From positions 93,080,151 to 93,144,150 of the forward strand of contig NC_133120.1 of NCBI RefSeq assembly GCF_033568475.1: a DNA stretch of 64,000 bases, read 5' to 3'. A program made the position numbers and the translations under genes. The DNA is from Henckelia pumila. Taxonomy: Eukaryota; Streptophyta; Magnoliopsida; Lamiales; Gesneriaceae. Position 1 is the first letter of the stretch. The number at the start of each line of letters is the position of its first letter. Shown here piece after piece: positions 54,715 through 64,000 of this stretch. Below the pieces are notes generated by a model. It was not told the DNA's origin and did not search any database. It worked only from the letters and a program-made list of their open reading frames with translations.

Positions 54715-56737
54715 TGTAAGGCCCGGGATTAATTAGAAATTAATCCGAATTTATTTAATTTTAATCCGAGTATATTTAATTTGGGAATATTTAGAGTTTT
54801 GATTTAAATTCTAATATTCTTAAATTATTTAGGATTGAAATTGAATTAAAATAAGGGTCGAGGACCAAATTGCAATTATTGAAGAGTTGAGGGACCAAAT
54901 TGCAATTATCTTATAACTTATCAGATTTTAAGTTTATTAGTCAGCATGAAACGTGTACTTCATTAGATAATTCAGAATTATGAATAGAGGAATCGATTTC
55001 TTCCATTTTCTTTGAGTTCTTGATCTTCAAACCCTTAAAACTTTTGCTCCGGGTATTGGATTTCGATTCCAAAAAGTGTTTTGGAATCCTTACGACGAGG
55101 GCTTCGATCTTGTGTAAGTTTTATGTTATGTTTTATGGATTTCGAAATTGATATGTGGCAAAGATCAGATTCTGAAATTTTGGAATTGTGCTTGGTGTTC
55201 TATCGTTTGAATATGCAACACCGGAATTGATGAGCTTATGTTATTGTGTCCAAATATGATCTCCAGCTTATGATTGTAGATTATAGCTATTTCAATGAAG
55301 ATTTGAATGAGTTATATCAGCTGGTTTGTGAAATATATCTATAAGTTTGAATGATATTGAAAAGAGAAATGATTTCGAAGTCGGGATTACGTCGGTTACC
55401 GATTTTGAATCGCTACGTCGTTTAATCGAGTTTTGGAACTGTTTTGATAGCCGAATTCTGAGTTGAAGTTGTTATTGAGATGTTATCAATGTTAAAGAAT
55501 GTGTCTTGTTCAATTTCAGTCACGTTTGGAAGGCCAACGACACGAGACGCCGACTTTGAACGAACGAAGAAAGAGTTGAGGTTTGAAATGCGATTGATTG
55601 ATGAATTCTTGATGGTTTTGACTCGTTTCTGAAATGATAGATTGGTATGAAGTTTGATATATGTATTTTGATTATATCTCGCAGATTTGAAGAGTTCAGA
55701 ACCTCAATAAACGAAGGTATAATGATGACATCGCGAAGTAGGGACTTTGAAACTCAAGAACGATTATCTTTGAGTTGGCCCGCAAAAATCACATACTTGT
55801 TTATGTTTTGATTTGATTGTGGTGTTGTCGATCCATCTCAGGTAGTGGATCTTTAAATTTGAGTTGATATGATGTTATATCGAATTGAATCTAAGCCAAG
55901 GTTGCGGTTAACCTTATTTGCGAGTCGTTTACGAATTCGTTAGATGGATATCCATGTCAAGATCATTTATGAATCTTGATGGCTTCGAAGTTATGTGAAT
56001 CAATTCGTATTTAAAGCGTTTGAGTACTCTATTTGTTGAGTCGAGATTGAAATAGAGTTAATATGATTTATTTAACGCTTTTGATATGTTGGTTATACTG
56101 AGAATTATATCTCACCGGAGTTTATCCGGCTGTTGTCTTGTTTTGTGTGTGTGCATGACAACAAAGAGGGCAGGAGCTGATCATCGACGTCATTGACAGC
56201 TGGGAGAGAGTCTAGCACGTGAGGGCTCGGGTTGTAGATGATGTTTTGAATGTTAGAAGCATGGAACCTTAGAACTTGTGGGTTTTGGAATACATGTATG
56301 AAACTTGAGATAGATTATGTCGTTTATCATTTCTTTAGCGACTTGTGCGATGTAATAAATACATGTATAGATGCTTGAGACCTTGTTTATATTAATATGC
56401 ATGATTTGGATCTTTTATATCATGTTTTAGACTTGAGTTTGATGAATTGGAAGGAGTTGAAGGGATCGAATTTGCGGACAAAGAACAGGGCAATTTTCTG
56501 CTCCAGAAGGCGCCCCCGCGGTAATTTTTGACGGCTCGCACGCAGCCTGGAGATTAGCCTACTGTTTTGGAAAAAAACAGGGGCGCCCCCGCGGTAGTTT
56601 TTGGCGGCGGGGGCGCACCCCTTTTTGAAAAAAAAAAAAAATTTTTTTTTTTTAGATCCTTTCTTTCCTTATTAGTTTAATGATGCTTATTCATTAAATG
56701 CCCTTAAGATTTGAGATTAGCAACCCGAGGCCCCACA
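54715..56737 (+). repeat. LTR of element G with internal sequence on both sides
   Basis: Starts TGTAAGGCCCGGGATT and ends GAGGCCCCACA. Left: purine tract and pol end. Right: primer site TGGTATCAGAGCG (56743-56755) and gag. At 56510-56630 it carries GC-rich repeats (GGCGCCCCCGCGGTA twice, GGCGGCGGGGGCGCACC), in the position where the element E LTR has its hairpins. Confidence 0.9.
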
Positions 56738-57012
56738 ACAGGTGGTATCAGAGCGTTAAGTTTCTCGGACTAAGAATAGATGAGCGGGGTAGATCGAGTC
56801 TTTTACTCTGATTTAAGTATTCTTGAAGCATGTTTATTATCTGACTTGATTTACAGCTTTAAGAATTGCATGCTATCCGTTATCTGATATTATTGGAAGC
56901 ATGTAATAATACGACTGAATCAGATTCGATCTTTTGAGAAGGCATTGAGGAACTGAAACAGAAATGTGTTATGATATGATGAACTGTACACTAATGTGTT
57001 TGATTATCAGAT

Positions 57013-58006
57013 ATGCCTCCCCGACCAGCACCGAGAGTTAGGCAGACATTGGCTACGAATCAGCCTGAACAGACAAATGCTGCACAGGTCCCAGTGACAG
57101 TGTCTGAACATGGACAGGGTAGTACGTCTACTGATGAGTTTAGTGATGCGAATCCGATGGAGAAACTTTTGAAACGATTCCAGTCATTCAAACCACCGAA
57201 GTTGCAAGGAACAGAGAATGCTATAGAGTGTGAGAACTGGCTGGAAGATATTGAGCAGTTATTTGAGTCCATTGATTATACAGATGATCTTCGTGTGAGA
57301 CTGATAATTCATCAATTGCATGGCCTTGCCAAGAGTTGGTTTATAGCGATGAAGAGAGCACTGGAAAACCAAGGTACTGTTATTACCTGGTCTGTATTTC
57401 GAACTGCTTTCTATCAGCGTTTCTTTCCTGTGTCTTATCGCAAGGACAAAGGAGCAAAGTTTGCAAGTTTGCAACAGGGACAGTTGAATATTGAAGAATA
57501 TGTTGCCAAATTCACTAGCTTGTTGAAGTTTGCACCACATATCGCTGTTAGTGATGAAGCTCAAGCCGATCAATTTATCAATGGCTTGAATCCTGATGTG
57601 TTTACCCTTGTGAATTCGGGAAGACCGAATACCTTTGCTGATGCTCTGAATCGAGCAAAGGGTGCAGAAGCAGGAATACTGAAACAACGAGGAGCACAAT
57701 TTGTGCCACAGCCAGTGAGACAAACCACAGGGACAGCAACAAATTCCACAGCCACCTCGATTTGAAGCTGGAGGTAGTAGCAGTGGAAAGAAAAATTTCT
57801 TCAAGGGTAAGAGCAAACAGTTCAAGAGATCAGGTGGTGGTAGCTCTTCTAGTTCTAGTGGATCCCGACAGTCTAGAGCTGGACAGAAGTCTGATGTATA
57901 TTGCACCAAATGTGGAGGTCGCCATACCGATGAACAATGTCAAGGGGTATTTGGCAGCTGCCACATTTGCAACAAGATGGGACACTTTGCGAGAGTGTGT
58001 CCATAA
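57013..58006 (+). pseudogene. gag: Gag of element G
   Basis: ATG at 57013 (MPPRPAPRVRQTLATNQPEQ). Gag core: PMEKLLKRFQSFKPPKLQGT, WLEDIEQLFESIDYTDDLRV, FYQRFFPVSYRKDKGAKFAS. A frameshift near 57738 moves the reading; the next frame has the zinc region CTKCGGRHTDEQC and CHICNKMGHFARVC, both complete, and ends at a TAA near 58004-58006 (CP, stop). Closely related to element E gag. Confidence 0.88.
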
Positions 58007-58702
58007 CAAGGATCTGAGGGTGCACAGGGTACTGGAGCATCGAGACCGGTGGGTCAATCTACATCTTCTGTTCACTCTTTTCAACCACAGCCTGCAGCAC
58101 CGAGTAGAGGAGGAGGTCAGACGGTGAATCAACCTCCAAGGCAACAAGCAAGGGTGTTTGCATTGACTGAGGAGCAAGCACAAGCGGCACCAGATGATGT
58201 GATTGCAGGTAACTGTTCTCTTTATGGTTATCCTGCTTATGTCTTATTCGATACTGGTGCGTCGCATACTTTTATATCTGAGCACTTTGTTGCATTGCAT
58301 TCATTACCTGTTGAGCCCTTAGCTACTGTTGTATCTATTTCATCACCTCTGGGTCGAGGTATTGTATCAGTGAAGTCTGTACGAAATTGTATATTACAGT
58401 GTGAGGGGCATGAGATTGAGCTTGATTGTATTGTACTCGGTTTGTCTGATTTTGATTGCATAATCGGTATTGATATGCTAACCAAGTACAGAGCTACAGT
58501 AGACTGTTTTCAGAAGATTGTGAAGTTCAGACCTGATATGACTGATGAATGGAAATTTTATGGTAAGGGATCACGAGCTAGAATTCCTTTGATATCTGTT
58601 CTTTCTATGACTGACTTGTTACAGAAAGGAGCAGAAGGATTCCTTATTTATGCAGTCGATATACTGAAGACTAGTCCAAAATTGCTGATATACCGGTGGT
58701 GA
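58007..58702 (+). pseudogene. pol: Protease of element G
   Basis: Continues the gag frame after one stop: a Gln/Ser linker, then [20 protein letters not shown], the protease active site [17 protein letters not shown] and [21 protein letters not shown] frameshift near 58680 separates it from the reverse transcriptase frame. The catalytic DTG is intact. Confidence 0.88.
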
Positions 58703-59678
58703 GCGAGTTTGCAGATGTATTCCCTGATGAGATTCCAGGATTGCCACCATACAGAGAGGTAGATTTCAGTATTGAATTGATGCCAGGTACACAACCGATA
58801 TCAAAAACACCGTACCGAATGGCACCAATTGAATTGAAAGAACTGAAAGACCAACTCAAAGATTTGTTGGCCAAGGGTTATATCAGACCGAGCGTCTCTC
58901 CTTGGGGTGCTCCGGTATTGTTTGCTAGAAAGAAGGACGGATCGATGAGACTATGTATTGACTACCGGCAATTGAACAAAGCAACGGTAAAGAATCGCTA
59001 TCCTTTACCTCGTATCGATGATTTATTTGATCAATTGCAGGGATCGTTAGTATATTCAAAGATTGATTTGCGATCCGGATATCATCAACTGAGGGTTAGA
59101 GATGAAGATATTCCTAAGACTGCATTTAGAACCAGGTATTGCCATTATGAATTCATAGTCATGCCTTTTGGTCTAACGAATGCACCAGCAGTTTTTATGG
59201 GATTGATGAATAGGGTATTTCAAAGATATCTAGATGATTTCATGATCATATTTATCGATGATATCTTGATTTATTCTAAGAATATGTGTGAGCATGCTGA
59301 TCATCTCCGAATTGTATTGAGAACGTTACGGGAAGAAAAATTATATGCCAAGTTATCCAAATGTGAGTTTTGGTTGCAGCAAGTCGTGTTTCTTGGCCAT
59401 ATAATTTCAGGAGATGGTATATCAGTGGATCCAAGCAAAGTAGAAGCTGTGATCAGTTGGCAAAGACCGACGTCTGTGCCAGAAATTCGAAGTTTTATGG
59501 GCTTAGCTGGTTATTATCATCGATTCATTCGAGATTTTTCATCTATAGCGAAGCCTATTACACAGCTTACACAGAAGAATGCACCATTTGTTTGGTCTGA
59601 GGCATGTGAAAGGAGTTTTGTTGAACTGAAAAAGAGATTGACTACTGCGCCAGTGTTGACAATCCCTAAAGGTACTGG
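58696..59678 (+). pseudogene. pol: Reverse transcriptase of element G, interrupted by a CACTA element
   Basis: [71 protein letters not shown] and the catalytic [13 protein letters not shown] are all present, followed by [20 protein letters not shown] and [20 protein letters not shown]. At TIPKGTG the frame is cut by CACTACAAGAAAA of element H. The RT active site is intact. RNase H and integrase should lie beyond the window, past the other end of H. Confidence 0.9.
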
Positions 59679-59696
59679 CACTACAAGAAAAACGGC

Positions 59697-59995
59697 TAAA
59701 GACAACGCTTTTTCCGCGTTGTTAATGACCCGAAAAAGCGTTGTCGTAGCCAGTGTTGTAAAAGACCACACTCAAAGACAACGCGGAAAAAGCGTTGTCG
59801 TTTCTGTAAAAGACAACGCTTAAAAAGCGTTGTTGTATCTAAAAAAGACAACGTTTTTTAAGCGTTGTTTTTTATAAAAAAGCGTTGTCGTTTCTGAAAA
59901 AGACAACGCTTTTTAAGTGTCGTATCTAAAAAAGACAACGCTTTAAAAAGCGTTGACTTTTCTGGTAAAGACAACGCTTTAAAAAACGTTGTCTT
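59697..59995. repeat. CACTA subterminal repeats: AAAGACAACGC hairpins
   Basis: About ten direct and inverted copies of GACAACGCTTTTT and its complement AAAAAGCGTTGTC, many as adjacent inverted pairs forming hairpins. CACTA elements need subterminal repeats of this kind for transposase binding (known for En/Spm). The copies vary mostly in the A/T loop. Confidence 0.9.
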
Positions 59996-60795
59996 TGTTT
60001 AAATAAAAAACAAAAAAAAAATTAATTCACAAATTTTTAATATTATAAATAACTCAAAATTCAAAAAATTGTAAAATAAAATTTAATATAGAGTCTTTCA
60101 ATATTATAAATCATTCAAATATAAAAAAAATTGAATTCTAAATTAAATCATTCAAATATAAAAATAATCGAATTCTAAATTATTGAACACAAGAAAAAAA
60201 CTATGCATTAATCTCGAAAAACTTTGATTCCTTCCTTCAGCAAATGTTAGCGTCCTAAGCTTTCATAAAAGCCGCAACAATCTCTTTTCTTTTAATTTGT
60301 ATCTCCATACTGTAAATTATTAAAAATAAAAACAAACATAAAACAAATATGAATAAATTAAAATGAAACGTAAAAGCAAACACATATTTGGCAGCAACGA
60401 ACATGAACTGCGAATTACGAAATTCAAGCCACAAGTTGCTAAAAATAAATGGTTGAACAAATTATAATTGTTGAACAAACTACATTCCTAGTTGCAACCC
60501 CATTACTTTATGCATTAAATAACAATCAAAATTAGAGGCAATACGAATTTATTTGATACACTAACAAAGTAACAATGACTGGGATGTATGCAGAACATCA
60601 AATAATACACCCTTGTTATTAAAAGTAATGAAAATTGTTCCATACCCAAGCACGAAAATCACATGTAAACTAAATTTCCACGTGCCATTTATTCAAAAAT
60701 ATTAATCGGAAGAATTTTTTTTTTGCTATTTTCCTTTTATTCATCATAATTTGCTTGCATTAATTATATAGAAATTCTGACCAGATAATAGAAAG
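59996..60795. other. AT-rich interior of element H
   Basis: Mostly AT-rich with no recognised gene. One possible terminal exon on the minus strand, 60257-60308, follows TTTACAG and reads MEIQIKRKEIVAAFMKA and stop; its family is not recognised. Confidence 0.4.
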
Positions 60796-60913
60796 TTATT
60801 CATGGACTATATTGGCTTCCTTCACAGACCATATGTGCAAGAATTTATCCGGTGATCCATTGGCCAGATACTCACCATTTGTGCTAAATAATGCAACAAA
60901 ATAAACAAGATCC
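60796..60913 (-). pseudogene. Captured WD40-repeat exon (HOS15/TBL1-like)
   Basis: After a TTGCAG acceptor the minus strand reads DLVYFVALFSTNGEYLANGS followed by PDKFLHIWSVKEANIVHE, then TAA. This is a WD40 repeat with the S.NGEYLA.GS.DK..HIWS pattern of plant HOS15/TBL1-type proteins, where Ser, Leu and Cys are expected at places now read Thr, Asn and Phe. The stop right after the Trp-Ser-blade, and the lack of neighbouring repeats, show it is a single lifted exon. Confidence 0.65.
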
Positions 60914-61443
60914 CTGCAATCTTTGGATTGGTGGACATTATAGTGAGTAGAACTAAACACTAGTTCTATTCAATGAAGTCAAGCTATATAATAAGTGTTT
61001 TATTTTTGGGTTTGTCATTAGGTTCAAAGTCTTAATTATCCCACCAAACTTAGTAAAAGCAAAGTCATGGTTCGAATGTGAGAGATGATAATGTTTGTCA
61101 AACTCTTTTCTTGTTTTATAGGATCATTACGCACGAGAAACACTTCTATGGTTTTATGTAAAATTCAAACATAGTTCCATATGGTATAAGAACTTACTGC
61201 TTCCATAACAATGTCACATGTAACACAACAAAGAAATAATAAAGTATTTAGTATTCAATATATCATAAGATGGTTTGGCTGGAATATCCCGGCACTGAAA
61301 GGGAATGAAAAACCTTTTGGACTAAGAAATAGCTAAATGCATATCACTTACACTTATCGCCTAAAACTTAAAATCCATATTAACTTGATAAGGAAAATTG
61401 GAAAAAATAACATAAAATAACAAAAATTTTGACCTATACTCAC

Positions 61444-61514
61444 CCAAGAGATTTCAATCCACCAATAAAGTCATGCTTTGAGAACTCACACATTGTGGCA
61501 TCCCGCAATGCCAT
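61444..61514 (-). pseudogene. Captured exon of a DCN1-like cullin neddylation gene
   Basis: Minus strand reads MALRDATMCEFSKHDFIGGL and KSLG up to a GTGAGT donor (61443). The pattern A.TMCEFS...F..GL.SLG is the start of the potentiating-neddylation domain of DCN1/DCUN1D proteins, which help attach NEDD8 to cullins. No further part of that gene is found nearby; only this exon and its donor were kept. Confidence 0.6.
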
Positions 61515-61667
61515 GAAACAACCAACTACAATCCAAACCAATATAAACTTTATGTCATGATTGTGGCCATTCCCACATCACAGACCAAAAACAAAATCAA
61601 TGTTTTTAATTGTCTTTGTCACATCCATATGCAAATACATCAACAGACAACAACTGCCAAGACTTAC

Positions 61668-61742
61668 TTGCAACCAATTCCAAGCTGTTTCACGAGCATC
61701 CTTGCTAACTGAGAGTCCAAAAACAGCATTTTGACTCCTTAC
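61668..61742 (-). pseudogene. Captured exon of an M1 aminopeptidase gene (APM1-like)
   Basis: A clean 25-codon exon between ATATGCAG and GTAAGTC on the minus strand: VRSQNAVFGLSVSKDARET then AWNWLQ. This matches the C-terminal ERAP1-like helical region of puromycin-sensitive aminopeptidases (VR.QDAV.GL.VS...ETAW.WL). The catalytic metal site lies far upstream in that family and is absent here. Intact splice sites suggest it was copied as genomic DNA. Confidence 0.7.
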
Positions 61743-61987
61743 CTGCATATGTAAGAGGAATAAGAAGAGAATATGAAAAATAAGTGTCATAAATATATGA
61801 AAGTGTCGAAACATAAATGGTAGCTCGTAATGGTATCAATAAAAAATTTTGTAACAAAGGGTACGAGAGTAGTATATTCTGAAGTATATTCGATTTCTTA
61901 GATACCTCGTCACGAATTTTAGACAGATTTTTAGAGAAGACTAAGACAAACTAAAGAATATAGACTCAAACTAGTAGAACACTCATA

Positions 61988-62056
61988 TGGAATTACTTCT
62001 ACATCAGCTACATCAGGTATTGATTGAAGCAAATGTTCCAACTCAGCTGGAGGCAC
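61988..62056 (-). pseudogene. Captured exon of a 4-coumarate-CoA ligase-like gene
   Basis: After an ATTACAG acceptor the minus strand reads VPPAELEHLLQSIPDVAD then VEVIPYE. V.PAELE.LL...P.IADAAVIPYPD is the C-terminal AMP-binding domain motif of plant 4CL and 4CL-like enzymes. No donor is clear and neither the AMP-binding core nor the catalytic Lys region is nearby. Confidence 0.7.
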
Positions 62057-62394
62057 CTGTAATATCATGAACTGATCCCATCAATACAGAAAAAATCATG
62101 AATCATTCAAAGATTTCTTGGAAAAAATTAGATTACAATGGCTCATGACCATGTAACAGTGGGGAGTATGGAAAATGTATGGCCTCTCATGTGCCTCACA
62201 GATACATCCAATGAGCTCCTGGATTCATGAGATGATCAATGTTTTACGTAGCAAGAAGCAAGTTTAACGGCATTGCATCAAAAGAGATTAAAGATCTACA
62301 AATGCCATCATCTACCATGTAAAAAAATACAATATGAGAGTAAAATATTATTACAGTAGCTTCAAGCAGTAATAATACTCATAATGGCAGCAAA

Positions 62395-62463
62395 TAAAAG
62401 ATGAGGAATGACCAGTGTTGCATTCAAGAGTCCAGCCACTGCCACTGCCACTGCATTACAAAT
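62395..62463 (-). pseudogene. Captured exon of a plant O-fucosyltransferase-family gene
   Basis: After a CCTGCAG acceptor the minus strand reads ICNAVAVAVAGLLNATLVIP then HLLFAAIM. I(C)(N/D)AVAVAGLLNATLVIP is characteristic of the plant GDP-fucose protein O-fucosyltransferase-like family. The AV repeat is one unit longer than usual, from an extra GCAGTG. The text diverges from the family after HLLF. Confidence 0.6.
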
Positions 62464-63763
62464 CTGCAGGGAAGAAACAGTAACAAGGAAAATAATAATT
62501 TTCAGCAAAAAAATTATCTGAATTAATATTTTATGAATAAATAAAGAAATTAAAGCACAAAAAATCAAACCATATTGCGAATAGAAGACAAGAACATCAC
62601 TAGCAGCAGGTCTCAATCAATATTCATTTCATACCTATAATCGAACTCATTCATGAACCATGAAAATTCTGGTCTAGAGTGCCGGACAAAATATAATTTT
62701 GAAATAATTAAACAACCTCCTATTATGAAGCTAGAGTGCTAGACATGTAATAGGTCAACAAAAAAAACATATATTTCAAAGTTGTAATCAAATTGATTCC
62801 CATATATTGATCAAGATTACGAAATACTCAATCGGGCCTGAAATTCCTACGATCATGCATGAAAGGAAATATATCTTAATAAATAGTAGCTTCAAGGTTT
62901 TTCCTCCCCTTATGAACAGAAACTAAACAACATTAATGGGAAGGTCTAAGTTATGATATCGAAATATTTAGTAGTGGAAGTTCTGCTAGTTTTGTAATAC
63001 ATTAAAGTTTGATGATTCAAATTGTAAGTCATCCATTTTAACGGGTTGTGATTCCACTACATGGGTTAATATCTCCTCATAAAGTTAAAGACCCTCTGAA
63101 CTTTCACTAGTGCCTTCATGTTTGTCCATAACTCCTAGCATATTAAAGCTCCAACTATAATAGTAGAGATCAATGCTACAAAGTTGGTAATCAATCATTC
63201 ATAAGAAAGAAACAGATAATGACCGCAATTAAGTACCGGAATATGGTCAAGTTACTCATTGATGGAATGCACTGGGCTTTCTTGAATCTTTTTAAATGAT
63301 TCCCCAAAATCTTTTTTGTTCTGCACTAGAAGAAGAGTTCATAAACAAGGAAGCAAATAAAACAAATCAAGAAGGTGCTACATATAAGTGCATGCACATT
63401 TCTTAAACCGCTAGTCGCAGCAAAATCTTGCATAGAATACAGAAAGTATAACAAATATATAATTTAGTATATCTTTCTTTTAAAAGTAAAACATTAAAAA
63501 GATATAACCGAATTTTGGAATTAGATTCATCCATCTTAGGCACGAAGTGTTTATAACTTGTGTCATGTACCCAATTAACAACTAAATGCTAATGATGTTT
63601 TACATCTATCTAAAAAACATAAAGAACCAAGTAGAGCTATTCTGATTAATCTACAGTACACATCTAATTATTTTAGTAAAGAACTCCCAAAAATTATGCA
63701 CTTCGATGAACAAGGTCATTAAGTAATCTTCATTCTTCAGAGACCAAGAAAGCCCAAAATCAC
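62464..63763. other. Element H interior or unassigned DNA
   Basis: AT-rich, no exon I can assign with confidence. The minus-strand stretch 62580-62630 reads RPAASDVLVFYSQYGL without recognisable family. Confidence 0.35.
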
Positions 63764-63819
63764 TTAACCGTCTTTGTTGGGACATCATCATTGAAAGCAT
63801 TCTGGTCAACTACACCAGC
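63764..63819 (-). pseudogene. Possible further captured exon, unidentified
   Basis: Between TTGCTCAG and a GTGATT donor candidate the minus strand reads AGVVDQNAFNDDVPTKTVK, an open, codon-like stretch with a good acceptor. I do not recognise the protein. At 63957-64000 a similar short open stretch (DLRLANNRELTRLS) runs off the window. Confidence 0.35.
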
Positions 63820-64000
63820 CTGAGCAATCGATCAACTTAAAATATTACCAAACATTTGAAAAGATAGTATACCTTTTCTATAGTTAATTCAACATATTCG
63901 CATAGAAAATTAGCAGAAAGTAATGGGTCCATATTGCTTAGAATAAAAATACATACACTGAGCCGTGTCAACTCCCTATTATTTGCAAGGCGTAAATCCA

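Larger units (their letters stand above)
59679..64000. mobile_element. Element H: CACTA transposon end carrying host gene fragments (partial)
   Basis: Begins CACTACAAGAAAAACGGC, the conserved terminus of plant CACTA (En/Spm) transposons, right after TGG (59676-59678), a likely 3-base target duplication. About 300 bases of subterminal hairpin repeats follow. No transposase is recognised in this part. Instead there are isolated exon-like pieces of unrelated host genes, all on the minus strand. The other terminus (ending CTTGTAGTG) is not seen before 64000, so the element is longer than 4.3 kb or later sequence is host DNA; the right boundary is unknown. Confidence 0.8.

Noticed and set aside
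59370..59771. Open frames overlapping the end of element G RT
   Set aside because: Shadows of the RT frame in other frames or the antisense strand.
59679..59995. Helitron end considered for the hairpin-rich sequence
   Set aside because: The terminus is CACTACAAGAAAA with subterminal inverted repeats, which fits CACTA; Helitrons start TC, end CTRR and insert between A and T.

Overview
The window looks like repeat-rich, AT-rich nuclear DNA of a land plant, most likely a eudicot. It holds intron-split plant genes (the end of a proteinaceous RNase P, a whole early nodulin-like phytocyanin, CASP-like exons), plant Ty1/copia and Ty3/gypsy retrotransposons primed from initiator Met tRNA, and one end of a CACTA transposon. 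No prokaryotic gene, rRNA, tRNA gene or CRISPR array is visible. The species cannot be named from the sequence.

Layout. 1-2350: two host genes in convergent orientation, the last three exons of a PRORP-type RNase P (+) and a two-exon early nodulin-like protein (-). 2860-7700 and 13370-13810: a shattered CASP-like membrane-protein locus with several exon copies in both orientations, a large inverted repeat, a Mutator-type MITE with a 9-bp target duplication, and a second terminal-inverted-repeat element.

7757-13139: element A (-), a Ty3/gypsy element with two LTRs that encodes only Gag and an unusual upstream coiled-coil ORF, so it is non-autonomous. 14329-23494: element B (+), a Sirevirus-like copia element with a decayed gag-pol and an env-like ORF. 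23495-38464: element C (-), a gypsy element arranged as integrase end, LTR, gag-PR-RT-RNaseH. Element D (25443-34850, -), a complete copia element flanked by the duplication TATGC, sits inside it. 38465-54500: element E (+), a gypsy chromovirus whose gag is split by element F (41396-49978, -), a copia element with an open pol frame flanked by the duplication GAGAG. 54501-59678: element G (+), another gypsy chromovirus. 59679-64000 (runs off the window): element H, a CACTA transposon end with hairpin subterminal repeats, followed by single-exon fragments of at least five unrelated host genes, all on the minus strand.

How the parts relate. Host coding capacity is limited to PRORP and the nodulin-like gene; the CASP-like copies look mostly broken. 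The rest is nested mobile DNA: F inside E, D inside C, H inside G. Most elements are inactivated by stops, frameshifts or lost catalytic residues; only F keeps a long open pol frame, and its gag is broken. Recurrent themes are short GC-rich palindrome arrays in the LTRs, a different one in each family, and LTRs flanked by internal sequence on both sides. The gene-fragment mosaic in H is the most unusual object here.
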